The position numbers and the translations under genes were made by a program. Of a stretch of DNA of 64,000 nucleotides, positions 9,223-19,205 are shown in pieces. Below the pieces are notes generated by a model. It worked only from the letters and a program-made list of their open reading frames with translations, was not told the DNA's origin and made no database searches. Positions within the stretch are counted from its first letter, which is position 1. The number at the start of each line of letters is the position of its first letter. This DNA comes from Oricola cellulosilytica (GTDB lineage Bacteria > Pseudomonadota > Alphaproteobacteria > Rhizobiales > Rhizobiaceae), in contig NZ_JAINFK010000003.1 of NCBI RefSeq assembly GCF_019966575.1, forward strand, positions 186,001 to 250,000, in the 5' to 3' direction.

Positions 9223-9468
9223 GATCTGCTTCCTCAAGATCCGTGTCAGCGTTATCAACACGTGCGCCGGTTGTGACGGGGCACCCGCACAGACCCGGAC
9301 CTTGCGACAGTTCCGCTGCACTGCCCCCTGGATGGGTCGGCCGCAACGGACATCTTTTCGGCCCCGGGACGTGTCTGGGGCACTGCCGATAACGGCGCCA
9401 AACTAGGGATTCTGGTCCACCCGGTCAATCGTGCGTGCGACATCGGCGCGCTGAATTTCGACTGGCGG

Positions 9469-9918
9469 TTACCCTGCTTCGTTTGACTTGATCTCGAAAT
9501 CGAGCATGTCGGCCACCCGTTTGACGAATTTCTCCTCACGAGGGTCGATATCCCGGTCGGCGCCAGCAATTTCAATCATATGGTCGAGGAGCGTCTGCCG
9601 CCGTTCGATCGGCAGGTCAGCGAATACCGAGGTTGCTTGACTTGCAGATGTTTCGTAAGCGAAGTCTTGCAGATAGCGATAAACGCCGTCCATGGCATCC
9701 GGTTCGATGCCGAAACTTTCCCGGCAAACCCGCCTGAAGGCTTCCAGTTCGCGCTCCTCGACTTCCCCGTCCGCGAGGATCACGCGAAACAACAATAGCA
9801 ATTCCGCCGTCAGCGCGGCGTCGTTGGCAACGAGCCGGACTACCCGTTCCTGCTCCAACCGGTTCTTCAACGCTTCCAGCCAGCCAATCACGCGTCTCTC
9901 CCCTGCCTGGCTGGACAC
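9469..9918 (-). CDS. TerB-like family protein
   Basis: A 149-residue, helix-rich soluble protein with no signal peptide. The pattern AELLLLFRVILADGEVEERELEAFRRV followed 50 residues later by DRDIDPREEKFVKRVADML is typical of the TerB/DjlA N-terminal fold, a helical bundle with acidic metal-binding loops. Members are linked to tellurite resistance or general stress, but no ter operon partner is nearby, so no specific role can be given. It stands alone between the small membrane protein gene and the next hypothetical gene, with about 250 bases on either side. Confidence 0.75.
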   Translation of the reverse strand: MSSQAGERRVIGWLEALKNRLEQERVVRLVANDAALTAELLLLFRVILADGEVEERELEAFRRVCRESFGIEPDAMDGVYRYLQDFAYETSASQATSVFADLPIERRQTLLDHMIEIAGADRDIDPREEKFVKRVADMLDFEIKSNEAG

Positions 9919-10176
9919 TAGCGCAACTCATCACTTGCGGAAATCGAAGATGCGTGAGGTGACGCAAATCACTCCACATCTCGTCCAATCGCTCACGTGC
10001 AGGCTAGAAAACGCGGAGCGACGATTTGAAAAAAGGGGCATTCCGATTGGGGAGATCAGCTCGCCACGCTCTTCCAGGGCCGGCACATACATCATGCCTG
10101 TCCCGACCGGCGCAGATCAAAAATGTTATAGACGCTCGATAGTGAAGAGGACGGGACGCTCCTCGGCGAGTCCGGT

Positions 10177-11199
10177 TCAGGTCAACCGGCGGCGTCCAAA
10201 TGGTTTCGCCGTCCGGGGCCGGCTTCGCCGTTCTCCGCCGTCCCATGTAGCCTGAGTCCGCGGTGTCGCGATGTCTTCGACGTTCGGATCGGATGAGTCG
10301 TAACCGGCTTCCGCGGATTGCCTGATTTCCAGCGAAACGTGCGCCTCCGCGATCTCCGGCGTCGACTCCAGGTGCCGGACAAGCACGATCTCGCCATCCT
10401 GGGGGGAATAGGTCGAAAGGTGCGGGAGATAGGCCCCACGTCCGTGGCAGTGGGAAACAAAACTCTGCAGGAGGTCCATTGCAGGGAACACCGGGATCGG
10501 CGCTTCTTCCAGGACCGCCTCCATGCCGAGAATGTCCGCCGCGCCTCGCGTGGAGGCGCCGATAAGCCGGACGCCAGCGACTTCCTTGTTGCTGGAAAAT
10601 GGCGTGACTCGCACGAAGATGGCCACCGGATTGGTCTCCAGTTCGCGCAGAAATGGCGCCGGTCGGTACAGCATCTCGCATGGTTTCCAGTGGACAGCGG
10701 TAGGCATATCAAGTCTGCACAGCGCAGCGGCGACGTTGGCCGCAAGCTTGTTGCGGGTAAGGCTGGTGTCCATCGCCCGCACGCCGAGCGCATTAGCCAC
10801 CGCGTCGAACTCGGTCTCCACCGTTATGTGGATATGGGCCTGATGTGCGCGGACGACCTCCTCCGCGTCTTCGAATGAGCGGTGAAGCATGGGCCAGTCG
10901 AGCGCCTCGAAATAGGCGGCCCGTTGCCGGACGTCGTTGCCCGCCTCGATCGCGATCGAGCAGCCGCCGGTGCTCAGACGCAGATAGCGGTTTGGTCCCG
11001 CCGTCCCGTCGCTGTCCAGAGAGACGACATCGCCGTTCGAGAGGGCTTGCAGGCCGGAGATTAGCGCTTGAGCGTCAAAAGAAGGCTCGGAATCATACAT
11101 CAACGTACATTCCGTGGGTACTTCAAACCCGGCCTTCCTCATCTGCGAGACAAAGTTCATGTCAGCTCCGGCAAACGCAAATATTTCGTGCTGGGTCAT
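10177..11199 (-). CDS. Hypothetical cytoplasmic protein, possibly DUF4261-related
   Basis: A 340-residue protein that I do not firmly recognise. It has no signal peptide or membrane segment. Residues about 100-270 contain HIHITVE, a following LTRNKLAANVAAALCRL helix and a VHWKPCEMLYRP stretch, an order that recalls DUF4261-type proteins, but the match is weak. The C-terminal 35 residues are rich in Arg, Lys and Pro and probably disordered. It is divergent from the methyltransferase gene at 11.3 kb. Codon use looks like its neighbours. Confidence 0.6.
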   Translation of the reverse strand: MTQHEIFAFAGADMNFVSQMRKAGFEVPTECTLMYDSEPSFDAQALISGLQALSNGDVVSLDSDGTAGPNRYLRLSTGGCSIAIEAGNDVRQRAAYFEALDWPMLHRSFEDAEEVVRAHQAHIHITVETEFDAVANALGVRAMDTSLTRNKLAANVAAALCRLDMPTAVHWKPCEMLYRPAPFLRELETNPVAIFVRVTPFSSNKEVAGVRLIGASTRGAADILGMEAVLEEAPIPVFPAMDLLQSFVSHCHGRGAYLPHLSTYSPQDGEIVLVRHLESTPEIAEAHVSLEIRQSAEAGYDSSDPNVEDIATPRTQATWDGGERRSRPRTAKPFGRRRLT

Positions 11200-11333
11200 C
11201 CTTATAGTGGCGCAGGGTAACCCACTTGTTAACGATCACGCCGCATTTGAGGCGACGCGCCTGCCCGCAGACGCACTTGGCGCGGTTATACATCACCCTA
11301 CATGGCATCCGGTCGACCCGATCGGAAATCGAT

Positions 11334-11882
11334 ATGAGCTACGTTTCCGCGCTTCTGACGCTTCTCTGCTGCGTGGCGGTCGCGGCCATCGTCGCTTGGT
11401 CGGAAAGGCACCCCGATCGCGCGATCTGGCCCCCACGTCGCTTTGGCTGGGGTGCGCGGATGGTCACTTGGAGCGTGACGATCATCGCGATCGGCGGAGC
11501 CTACATGGCCGGACGGCTGAACTGGAACGCTTGGCACTGGCCGGACTGGATCCGTTGGTATATCGGCTTTTCACTCGTCTTCGTTTCCAGTTCCGTATCG
11601 TCCTGGGCGATCATCCAACTCGGCCTCGACCAGTCCATGGGTGCCGACGGAAACCTCGTCACGACCGGCCCCTATGCCCGTTCCCGCAACCCAACCTACA
11701 TAGCCAATCTGGCGTTGTGTGGCGGCTGGATCCTGCTGGCCGCATCATGGCCGGCGGCGATTGCCGCCGGATCGCTTGCGGCACTTTACATCTTTGCGGT
11801 TCCTTATGAGGAAAGGTGGCTCGCCCGTAAATACGGCGCGGCCTATTCCGAATACCGTGAGCGTGTTCCCCGCTGGCTCTAG
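11334..11882 (+). CDS. Isoprenylcysteine carboxyl methyltransferase-like integral membrane methyltransferase
   Basis: The start at MSYVSALLTLLCC gives a 182-residue membrane protein with about four to five hydrophobic helices. The C-terminal half carries the signature of the ICMT/PEMT group: LVTTGPYARSRNPTYIANL, then VPYEERWLARKYGAAYSEY, which binds S-adenosylmethionine at the membrane face. The substrate in bacteria is generally unknown and no prenylated protein is implied. The longer in-frame extension upstream lacks any hydrophobic start and no ribosome site supports it. Its stop overlaps, tail to tail, the end of the FAD oxidoreductase gene. Confidence 0.85.
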   Translation: MSYVSALLTLLCCVAVAAIVAWSERHPDRAIWPPRRFGWGARMVTWSVTIIAIGGAYMAGRLNWNAWHWPDWIRWYIGFSLVFVSSSVSSWAIIQLGLDQSMGADGNLVTTGPYARSRNPTYIANLALCGGWILLAASWPAAIAAGSLAALYIFAVPYEERWLARKYGAAYSEYRERVPRWL

Positions 11883-13129
11883 CCGAAACGCTCGGCGCGA
11901 TACGGCGCCGGATCGCAGAACGGCGCTTCACCGGTCATCATCTGCGCCAGCAATTCGCCAGTCGCCGGGCCGAGCGTAAACCCGTGATGTCCGTGGCCGA
12001 AATTGAGCCAAAGGCCGGGGCACCCCGGCGCCGGCCCGACGACCGGCAGCATGTCCGGAAAGACAGGTCGCGCGCCCATCCACGGCTCGTCCTCCACGCT
12101 ATCGCCGATCGGCAGGAGATCCCGTGCGAGCGGCAACGCTCTCTCAAGCTGGATCGGTGTTTTCGGTGCGCCGTGGCGTGCGAACTCGGCGCCTGACGTG
12201 AGCCTTATCCCCTTCGCCATTGGAGCTAGTACGAAGCCGTTCTCGTCGTCGACCAGCGGTCGCGAAAGATACGCATTGCCCGTCGGCCGGTAGTGGCGGT
12301 GATAGCCGCGCTTGATGCCCATCGGCAGCCGAATGCCGACAGTGTCCAGCAGAGACTTGGACCACGGTCCGAGCGTTACCGCCATTTGGTCGGCCTGAAA
12401 CTCCCCGGCCTCGCCGGTCACCGCCCAACCGCTGTCCCGTCGCGACATGCCGGACACGTCCGCCTTGATCGTTTCGCCCCCAAACGAGGTGAACAATTCC
12501 GCGTAGGATTTTACCAGGGCGCCCGGGTCGCTGCTTGTCCACGGATCCCGGTAGTGGATGCCGCCAGCCAGCCGGCCCGTCTCGATATGCGGCTCGAGTG
12601 CCCCCAGTTCCTTGAGGTCGACATATCCTGCATCCAGCCCGAGTTCCGCTAGATCGTCGAGTTGCGATTGCGCGGCCGCCATCGCGCCATCGTCGCGAAA
12701 AATTCGTATCCAGCCGCGCTTCGCCACCAGATCGGCCGATCCGGCTTCCTCCATCAGCGTTTCATGGGCGGAAAGACAGCGGGCAAACAGCTGAATATTC
12801 GCCTCGAAGGTCCGCCTCCCGCCTATCGATGTCGACGCGCGAAAATATCGCCAAAGAAAGGGGGCGGTCGACGTCAGCGAAGACCAGTGAAAATTGGCTT
12901 CCGTCCGCCGCCGGAGCGCGACCTCCACGATCGTGCGCAGATCGCGCGGGAACAGATAGGGATGAACCCCTTCGCGCTGGATGATTCCGGCGTTGCCGAA
13001 ACTCGTTTCCTCGCCCGGTTCGCGCCGATCGATCAGCGCCACGGACAGGCCACGCTTTCTCAGATTGATCGCGGTCGAGATGCCGACGATTCCTGCACCG
13101 AGCACGATCGCATCATGGCGCGATGTCAT
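11879..13129 (-). CDS. FAD-dependent D-amino-acid dehydrogenase-like oxidoreductase
   Basis: A 416-residue DAO-family flavoprotein: the N-terminal dinucleotide loop AIVLGAGIVGISTAINL binds FAD, and the C-terminal VGPAPGCPGLWLNFGHGHHGFTLGP block is the conserved second FAD contact. The layout and length fit DadA, which oxidises D-amino acids and passes electrons to the membrane chain. The start chosen (MTSRHDAIVLGAG) is 14 bases after the cobO stop; the long upstream extension overlaps cobO and is rejected. Being third from the end of a cob operon is odd: no corrin step needs it, so it may be a hitchhiker or an unassigned accessory enzyme. Confidence 0.87.
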   Translation of the reverse strand: MTSRHDAIVLGAGIVGISTAINLRKRGLSVALIDRREPGEETSFGNAGIIQREGVHPYLFPRDLRTIVEVALRRRTEANFHWSSLTSTAPFLWRYFRASTSIGGRRTFEANIQLFARCLSAHETLMEEAGSADLVAKRGWIRIFRDDGAMAAAQSQLDDLAELGLDAGYVDLKELGALEPHIETGRLAGGIHYRDPWTSSDPGALVKSYAELFTSFGGETIKADVSGMSRRDSGWAVTGEAGEFQADQMAVTLGPWSKSLLDTVGIRLPMGIKRGYHRHYRPTGNAYLSRPLVDDENGFVLAPMAKGIRLTSGAEFARHGAPKTPIQLERALPLARDLLPIGDSVEDEPWMGARPVFPDMLPVVGPAPGCPGLWLNFGHGHHGFTLGPATGELLAQMMTGEAPFCDPAPYRAERFG

Positions 13130-13143
13130 CCGGGAGGCTGCCT

Positions 13144-13770
13144 CTAATATTCGATCCCGATCTGCGCTTTCACGCCGGACCGGAACGGGTGCTTTATCAG
13201 TTCCATTTCGGTAACCAGATCGGCGATCTCGATCAGCTCGTCCTTGGCGTTGCGGCCCGTCAGCACGACATGTGTCATGTGGGGTTTCTCGGTCGCCAGA
13301 AACTCGACTACCTCTGTGATGTCGATGTAGTCGTAACGCAGCGCTATGTTGATCTCGTCGAGCAGAACCATCGTGTTGCTCTCGTCGCGGATCAGTTCCT
13401 TCGCCCTTTCCCATGCCGCCTTTGCCATTGCGATGTCACGCGCCTTGTCCTGGGTCTCCCAAGTGAAGCCCTCGCCCATGGTGTAAAATTCGCAAAGATC
13501 GGAGAAACGCTCCTTAATGAGGTTTCGCTCGCCGGTGTCCATGCCGCCCTTGATGAACTGCACGACCGCACATTTCCGGCCGTGTGCGATATGCCGGAAG
13601 ATCATTCCGAACGCCGCGGTCGACTTGCCCTTGCCCTTCCCGGTATGGACGATGATCAGGCCCTTTTCGTCCGTCTTGGTCGCCATGATCTTGTCGCGCG
13701 CGGCCTTTTTCTTGGCCATCTTCGAGGCATGGCGTTCGAGATCGGCATCTTTATCGGTTTCCTCGGTCAT
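13144..13770 (-). CDS. cobO: Cob(I)yrinic acid a,c-diamide adenosyltransferase CobO
   Basis: CobO transfers the adenosyl group from ATP to cobalt of the corrinoid. The 208-residue product has the P-loop VHTGKGKGKSTAAFG (about residues 40-54), the FIKGGMDTGE stretch and VLLDEINIALRYDY, all characteristic of the BtuR/CobO family. It is separated from cobN by 113 bases and is followed at 14 bases by the FAD oxidoreductase. No transcription start or terminator is evident in the gap, so it probably belongs to the riboswitch-controlled operon. Confidence 0.96.
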   Translation of the reverse strand: MTEETDKDADLERHASKMAKKKAARDKIMATKTDEKGLIIVHTGKGKGKSTAAFGMIFRHIAHGRKCAVVQFIKGGMDTGERNLIKERFSDLCEFYTMGEGFTWETQDKARDIAMAKAAWERAKELIRDESNTMVLLDEINIALRYDYIDITEVVEFLATEKPHMTHVVLTGRNAKDELIEIADLVTEMELIKHPFRSGVKAQIGIEY

Positions 13771-13883
13771 AGCAGCTCTTCCGTTCTTCGTGTTTCGGCA
13801 TGGCGTCGACAGCAGTCACTCTGTAGACAGGCTCCTTCCGGCAATCGTGCCGTCCTGCGCCTCAGCCAAAATACACGCCAGCG

Positions 13884-16800
13884 TCATTTTTCGCGTCCCG
13901 CTCCCGCCATTTCGCTCAGCGCGAACATCGCCGAATTGCTCTTCGGCGTCCACAGACCGCGCTCGACCGCCTCCCGCAGCCGGTCCGCGATGTCGGCAAG
14001 CGCGTCGGGGTTCTTCTGGGCGATGAAACCGCGCACTGTCTCGTCCATCAGGTAGGCCTGGTAGACCGCCTCGAAGTGATGATCCCGCACCGCGCCGGTC
14101 GTTGCCGCGAATGCGAACATGTAGTCGACCGTTGCGGCCATCTCGAAGGCGCCCTTGTAGCCGTGCCGCATCACCCCTGCGATCCATTTCGGATTGACGA
14201 CGCGCGCGCGCACCACCCGGCCGATCTCTTCCTCAAGCGTTCTGATGACTGGTCTTTCGGGCTGGGAATGGTCGTTGTGGTAGATCGCCGGCCTTTCGTC
14301 CTTCAAGGTCTCGACCGCCGCCGTCATGCCGCCCTCGAATTGGTAGTAGTCGTCGGAATCGAGCAGATCGTGCTCCCGATTGTCCTGGTTCTGAACGACG
14401 GCCTGAATCCCGCGCAGCCGCTCCTCGAACAGCCCACGCTCGGCGCTTCCCTCGGTTTGCGCGCCATATGCGTAGCCGCCCCAGACAAGATAGGCTTCGG
14501 CGAGGTCGGACTTGTCGGCCCAGCCCTTTTCGTCGATCAGCGCCTGCAGTCCCGCGCCGTAGGAGCCGGGCTTCGACCCGAACGCGCGATAGCCCGCCCG
14601 CCGGGCGGCGGTCTCGGCATTCTCTCCCGCATTCGTCAGACGCTCCGCCTCCGCGCGCATCCGCGCGGCGATCGGATTGTCGCCCGGGTCCTCCTCCAGC
14701 GCGCCGATCGCCCTCACCGCCTTGTCGAACAGCGCGATCTGATCGGGAAAGGCGTCGCGGAAGAAGCCGGATATGCGCAGCGTGACATCGACGCGCGGCC
14801 GACCGAGCTTGGCGACCGGAATGATCTGGTAACCCGTCACCCGGCGCGAAATTCCGTCCCAGACCGGTTTCGCGCCGATCAGCGCCATCGCCTGCGCGAT
14901 GTCGTCGCCGCCGGTTCGCATGTTCGATGTGCCCCATGCCGTCAGCCCGAAACTGACCGGCCATTTACCATGGTCCTGCGTGTAACGCATCACCAGCAGT
15001 TCCGCGGATTTGCGGCCGAGTTCCCATGCGGTCTCGGTCGGCACGGCGCGGCTGTCGACGGAATAGAAATTGCGTCCCGTCGGCAGCACGTCGGGCCGGC
15101 CGCGCGTCGGCGCGCCGGATGGGCCGGGCGCGACGAACGTTCCCCCCAGCGCGGCGAGAATGCCGTCTATCTCGGCACTGCCGCAGGCTTCCACAGACGG
15201 CCGTATCGTTGTCTCGACTCCGCTCAGGACCACCCGCGTCCGCTTCCAGGCAGCAGGAGCCTGCGTCTCGCCCCCGACCAGACCGCTGGCCAGCAGCTCG
15301 ATCCGCTCGACCGTGTCGCCCGCCGTCCGCCACGGGTCTTCCGACACCGTCTGCAACATGTTCGGGCGCGGTCCGGTCCATTTCGCTGCCATATCGCAAT
15401 CGAGCGGGTCGAAACCGAGTTCCATATCCGCGGCGATTGCCCGCTGTAGGCTGGCGTCCGCGCCTTCGCCGACGCCGCGCGGCACCCGGGCGAGCGCGGT
15501 AACGAGATCGGTCAGCAGCCGCCCCTCCGGCGCCTTGCCGAAGACGTGCAGCCCGTCGCGGATTTGCATCTCCTTGAGATCGCAGAGATACGCGTCAAGT
15601 TTCTCAAGTGCTGCGTCGCTCGCATCGTCCGCACCAATCCCCGCATCGTGATCGAGACCAATGTCACGCACCAGGTCGAGAATGCGGACTTTCAGCACCT
15701 TGAGCCTGCGCGGATCGCTGCCGGCGGCGTCGTAATACTCGTCCACCAGGACTTCGAGATCCTTGAGCGGGCCGTAATTCTCGGCGCGCGTCAGCGGGGG
15801 GGTCAGATGATCGATGATGACGGCGGAAGTCCTGCGCTTGGCCTGGGTGCCCTCGCCCGGATCGTTGACGATGAACGGATAGACATGCGGCAGAGGTCCC
15901 ATGACCGCCTCCGGCCAACAGGTTTCCGACATCGCCAGCGCCTTGCCCGGTAGCCATTCGAGATTGCCGTGCTTGCCCATGTGGACCACCGCATCGACAT
16001 CGACGACGGATCGCAAAAACGCGTAGAAGGCGATGTAGCCATGTGGAGGAACGAGGTCCGGAGAATGGTAGCTTTCCTTCGGATCGATGTTGTATCCGCG
16101 CGCCGGCTGGATACCGACAAGCGTATCGCCGAAGCGCGTGAGAGGCAGCGCAAAGACACCATCGCAAAAGAACGGGTCGCGCTCGGGCTCGCCCCATTTC
16201 TCAACGACCTGATCTTGAATCGAAAGCGGAAGCTTACTGAAGAAGTCCTTGTATTGTCTCAGCGAAAGCACTTCCCGGATTTCCCGTCCGTCGCGCGCGG
16301 TATTGGTCGGACCGGCCTTGAGATGGTCAATCAGCGCATCGCCGTCAGCCGGAAGTCCGCGCGCCGGAAAACCGGCTTCGCGCATCGCCCGAAGCACTTC
16401 GAGCGTACCGGCGGGCGTGTCGAGACCGACGCCGTTTGCAAGTCGCCCGTCGCGGTTCGGATAGTTGGCAAGGACAATCGCGACGCATTTTTCCCCGGCA
16501 GGCTTGCGCCGCAGCCGCACCCAACGCGCGGTGAGAGCCGCGACGTACTCCAGCCGGTCAGCAACCGGCTGATGCGTGACGATATTGCACTCGGTCGCTT
16601 CGTCGAAGACATCCGCCGACTTGAACGAAACGGCGCGCGACAGGACCCGTCCGTCGACCTCCGGCAGGGCCACGTTCATCGCCAGATCGCGCGCGTTAAG
16701 CCCTTGGGGCGATGCCTCCCAGACTTCCTTGGACGAGCTCGAAAGCACGGCCTGGATGACAGGAGCGCCGTCCCGTTCGAGTACTGTGGACACGCGCTCT

Positions 16801-17600
16801 GCACCCGGTGCCGATACCGCAAAACCGGTCAGATTCAACACCACGTCGGGCTTGGGTTCGTCGAATAAGGCCTCCACGGTCGCTGCCGAAACAGGGTCCT
16901 TCAGGCTGGACACATAAACCGGAAGCACGTTCAGGCGGCGTTCGCGCAGCGCTCGCGCCAGTGCCACGACCGGTGCGGTCTGACCTGACTGTACCAGCGC
17001 GCGGTAGAAAACGATGGCGACCGTCCCGGCATGCCGCGCCTCCGCGAGGTCATTGCCGATATCGAGCATTCCAGCCTTAAGCAGAGGCGCCGCCTCACCC
17101 TCGATCTCCCTGCCCGCAAGCACGTCGGCGCAAGCATCGAGAAAACCGCGGGCATTCTCCGCCCCGCCCTCGACCAAAAAGCGCCAGAGCCGGTCGCACG
17201 AACCGGCATCGAGCGTACAGAACTGCGCAAGTCCCGGATCGGGCTTGTCGTCGCCCGGCACCACGGCGAGCTTGATGCCCCGCGCGATGGCGGAAGCGTG
17301 GATCGCTTCCAGTCCGTATGGCCAGTAGCCTGCGCCGCCAAGAATCCGGATGACGATCAGTTTGGCGTGCTGTCCCGTTCGCTCGATCCATCTGTCAACC
17401 GACATCGGGTGTTTGAGCTGCAGCAGATTGACCAGCCGCAGCAAACAGTCTCCGGATCCGGACCGCCGCGCGCCGGCAAGACTCGCCAATTCGGTGTCCG
17501 CCGCCGACAGCACGCAAATATCGCCCGGCGTCTGGCCGAGATCGATCGCCTCGTCGTCCCCGTCGGATATCTCTCCCTTTTGGGCAAGAAGCAGATGCAT
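13884..17600 (-). CDS. cobN: Cobaltochelatase subunit CobN
   Basis: CobN is the large subunit of the ATP-dependent cobalt chelatase that inserts cobalt into hydrogenobyrinic acid a,c-diamide in the late-insertion pathway, with CobS and CobT. The 1238 residues match the family (about 1250-1280) and contain SYHSPDLVPPHGYIAFYA, DAVVHMGKHGNLEWLPGKAL and WGTSNMRTGGDDIAQA, hallmarks of the CobN/ChlH group. The start overlaps the cobW stop by one base (TGATG). cobS and cobT are not in the window. With CbiX also present, CobN could act on metal-free intermediates or be a second route. Confidence 0.97.
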   Translation of the reverse strand: MHLLLAQKGEISDGDDEAIDLGQTPGDICVLSAADTELASLAGARRSGSGDCLLRLVNLLQLKHPMSVDRWIERTGQHAKLIVIRILGGAGYWPYGLEAIHASAIARGIKLAVVPGDDKPDPGLAQFCTLDAGSCDRLWRFLVEGGAENARGFLDACADVLAGREIEGEAAPLLKAGMLDIGNDLAEARHAGTVAIVFYRALVQSGQTAPVVALARALRERRLNVLPVYVSSLKDPVSAATVEALFDEPKPDVVLNLTGFAVSAPGAERVSTVLERDGAPVIQAVLSSSSKEVWEASPQGLNARDLAMNVALPEVDGRVLSRAVSFKSADVFDEATECNIVTHQPVADRLEYVAALTARWVRLRRKPAGEKCVAIVLANYPNRDGRLANGVGLDTPAGTLEVLRAMREAGFPARGLPADGDALIDHLKAGPTNTARDGREIREVLSLRQYKDFFSKLPLSIQDQVVEKWGEPERDPFFCDGVFALPLTRFGDTLVGIQPARGYNIDPKESYHSPDLVPPHGYIAFYAFLRSVVDVDAVVHMGKHGNLEWLPGKALAMSETCWPEAVMGPLPHVYPFIVNDPGEGTQAKRRTSAVIIDHLTPPLTRAENYGPLKDLEVLVDEYYDAAGSDPRRLKVLKVRILDLVRDIGLDHDAGIGADDASDAALEKLDAYLCDLKEMQIRDGLHVFGKAPEGRLLTDLVTALARVPRGVGEGADASLQRAIAADMELGFDPLDCDMAAKWTGPRPNMLQTVSEDPWRTAGDTVERIELLASGLVGGETQAPAAWKRTRVVLSGVETTIRPSVEACGSAEIDGILAALGGTFVAPGPSGAPTRGRPDVLPTGRNFYSVDSRAVPTETAWELGRKSAELLVMRYTQDHGKWPVSFGLTAWGTSNMRTGGDDIAQAMALIGAKPVWDGISRRVTGYQIIPVAKLGRPRVDVTLRISGFFRDAFPDQIALFDKAVRAIGALEEDPGDNPIAARMRAEAERLTNAGENAETAARRAGYRAFGSKPGSYGAGLQALIDEKGWADKSDLAEAYLVWGGYAYGAQTEGSAERGLFEERLRGIQAVVQNQDNREHDLLDSDDYYQFEGGMTAAVETLKDERPAIYHNDHSQPERPVIRTLEEEIGRVVRARVVNPKWIAGVMRHGYKGAFEMAATVDYMFAFAATTGAVRDHHFEAVYQAYLMDETVRGFIAQKNPDALADIADRLREAVERGLWTPKSNSAMFALSEMAGAGREK

Positions 17601-18667
17601 CAGGGTTCGGCGGACGCGGCCGCCCTGCCGATCGCCTCCTCGATGGCGGCCTGATCGATGTCATGCAGACCGATCACGACCAACCGCGTCGCACGCTGTT
17701 CGCCGTTCGCCCAAGGGCGATCGAAATAGGTTTCGATACGCTGCCCCACGGCCTGCACGACGAGGCGCATCGGTTTGCCGGGAACATCGCAGAAGCCTTT
17801 CAACCGCAGCACGTCATGCGTCGCGATGATCTGCTTCAACTCTTCAGTGAACCGCTTCGGATCCCCGACCGCCCCCGCCGACGCGACGAAACTCTCGAAT
17901 TCGTCGTGGTCGTGATGGTGATCCTCGCCGTTCTCGTGCTCCATTTCGTGATGCGACTTGCGCAACGCGATCTGGCCTTCGGTCGCCGAGTTCAGGCCAA
18001 GCAGCACCTCGGCTGGAAGTCGTCCGTGGGTCGCATGGATGATCTTCAGCGGCCGGTCGGTCTGCCCGGCCACGTCTCCGCGCACCGAGTCCAGACGCGC
18101 CGCGTCGATCAGGTCCGCCTTGTTCAGCACCACCATGTCGGCGGCACGGATCTGATCCTCGAACAGTTCCTCCAGCGGACTCTCGTGGTCGAGCGCGCCA
18201 TCTGCCCTGCGCTGGGCATCGAGCTTGGCGTGATCGTCGGCGAACCGCCCCTCCGCGACCGCCGCTGCATCGACCACGGTGACGACACCATCGACCGTGA
18301 CATGCGTCTTGATACCAGGCCAGTTGAACGCTGCGACAAGCGGTTGAGGCAAGGCAAGACCCGACGTTTCGATGACGATGTGGTCGGGACGGCTTTCCCG
18401 TTCGAGCAGCTTCGTCATCGTCGGTATGAAGTCGTCGGCAACGGTGCAGCAGATGCAGCCGTTATTCAGTTCGACGATGTCTTCTTCCGCGCAGGTTTCT
18501 ATTCCGCAACCTTTGAGCACCTCGCCATCGACCCCCAGATCGCCGAATTCATTGATGATGAGCGCGATTTTCCGGCCGTCGGCGTTCTGTAGCAGGTTGC
18601 GGATCATCGTTGTTTTGCCGGCGCCGAGAAATCCGGTGATCACTGTGGCGGGAATCTTCCCCTGCAT
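17600..18667 (-). CDS. cobW: CobW, G3E GTPase of cobalamin synthesis
   Basis: CobW is a GTP-dependent metallochaperone thought to supply cobalt to the CobNST chelatase. The 355-residue protein begins with the P-loop TGFLGAGKTT, has the metal-binding CxCC motif in NNGCICCTV (about residue 70), the NKADLID guanine-recognition motif, and a His/Asp-rich stretch (HENGEDHHHDHDE) before the C-terminal CobW_C domain. It is four bases downstream of cobU and overlaps cobN. The placement next to cobN supports a true CobW rather than a zinc-linked paralogue. Confidence 0.95.
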   Translation of the reverse strand: MQGKIPATVITGFLGAGKTTMIRNLLQNADGRKIALIINEFGDLGVDGEVLKGCGIETCAEEDIVELNNGCICCTVADDFIPTMTKLLERESRPDHIVIETSGLALPQPLVAAFNWPGIKTHVTVDGVVTVVDAAAVAEGRFADDHAKLDAQRRADGALDHESPLEELFEDQIRAADMVVLNKADLIDAARLDSVRGDVAGQTDRPLKIIHATHGRLPAEVLLGLNSATEGQIALRKSHHEMEHENGEDHHHDHDEFESFVASAGAVGDPKRFTEELKQIIATHDVLRLKGFCDVPGKPMRLVVQAVGQRIETYFDRPWANGEQRATRLVVIGLHDIDQAAIEEAIGRAAASAEP

Positions 18668-18671
18668 TGGC

Positions 18672-19205
18672 CTAGCCCTTCATCTTGAGCGGCAGTCCCG
18701 CCGCCACGAAAAATACTTCATCCGCGAGCGCTGCTATATCCTGATGCAGGCGCCCCGCATGATCGCGAAATTCGCGCGCCATCGCATTGTCGGGCACGAT
18801 TCCCAGTCCGACCTCGTTCGATACCAGAACCACATGCCCCTTGGCCTCGCTCAGCACCTGGCAGAGCGCACTGGCGCGCACATTGATATCGGCTTGCGAG
18901 AGCATCAGATTGGTGATCCAGAGCGTCAGACAATCGACCAGAACCGCATTTCCCGGCCGCGCCTCGCGCGTCAGCGCCCGTTCAAGATTCTCCGGCTCCT
19001 CGACCGTCCGCCATTCGGCGCCGCGCCGGTCCCGGTGATGCTCGATACGCAACCGCATCTCGTCGTCCCGGACACGTCCCGTGGCGATATAGACGGGCGT
19101 CCCATCAAGATCGGCTACCAGCCTTTCGGCGAAGGCCGACTTGCCCGACCGCGCGCCGCCGAGCACCAGCGTGATGCCCGGCGGCGACCCATGAGCCTCA
19201 CGCAT
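18672..19205 (-). CDS. cobU: Adenosylcobinamide kinase / guanylyltransferase CobU (CobP)
   Basis: A bifunctional enzyme of nucleotide-loop assembly: phosphorylates adenosylcobinamide and then adds GMP. The 177-residue product has [17 protein letters not shown] at its start (P-loop), [13 protein letters not shown], the [13 protein letters not shown] segment and [19 protein letters not shown]. It overlaps the end of cbtA by eight bases. The first residues ([10 protein letters not shown]) precede the fold by about ten residues, which is normal. Confidence 0.95.
   Translation of the reverse strand: MREAHGSPPGITLVLGGARSGKSAFAERLVADLDGTPVYIATGRVRDDEMRLRIEHHRDRRGAEWRTVEEPENLERALTREARPGNAVLVDCLTLWITNLMLSQADINVRASALCQVLSEAKGHVVLVSNEVGLGIVPDNAMAREFRDHAGRLHQDIAALADEVFFVAAGLPLKMKG

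Noticed and set aside
9240-9400. Possible second cobalamin riboswitch before the cbiX operon
   Set aside because: No B12 box or conserved core blocks; only short GC-rich stems.
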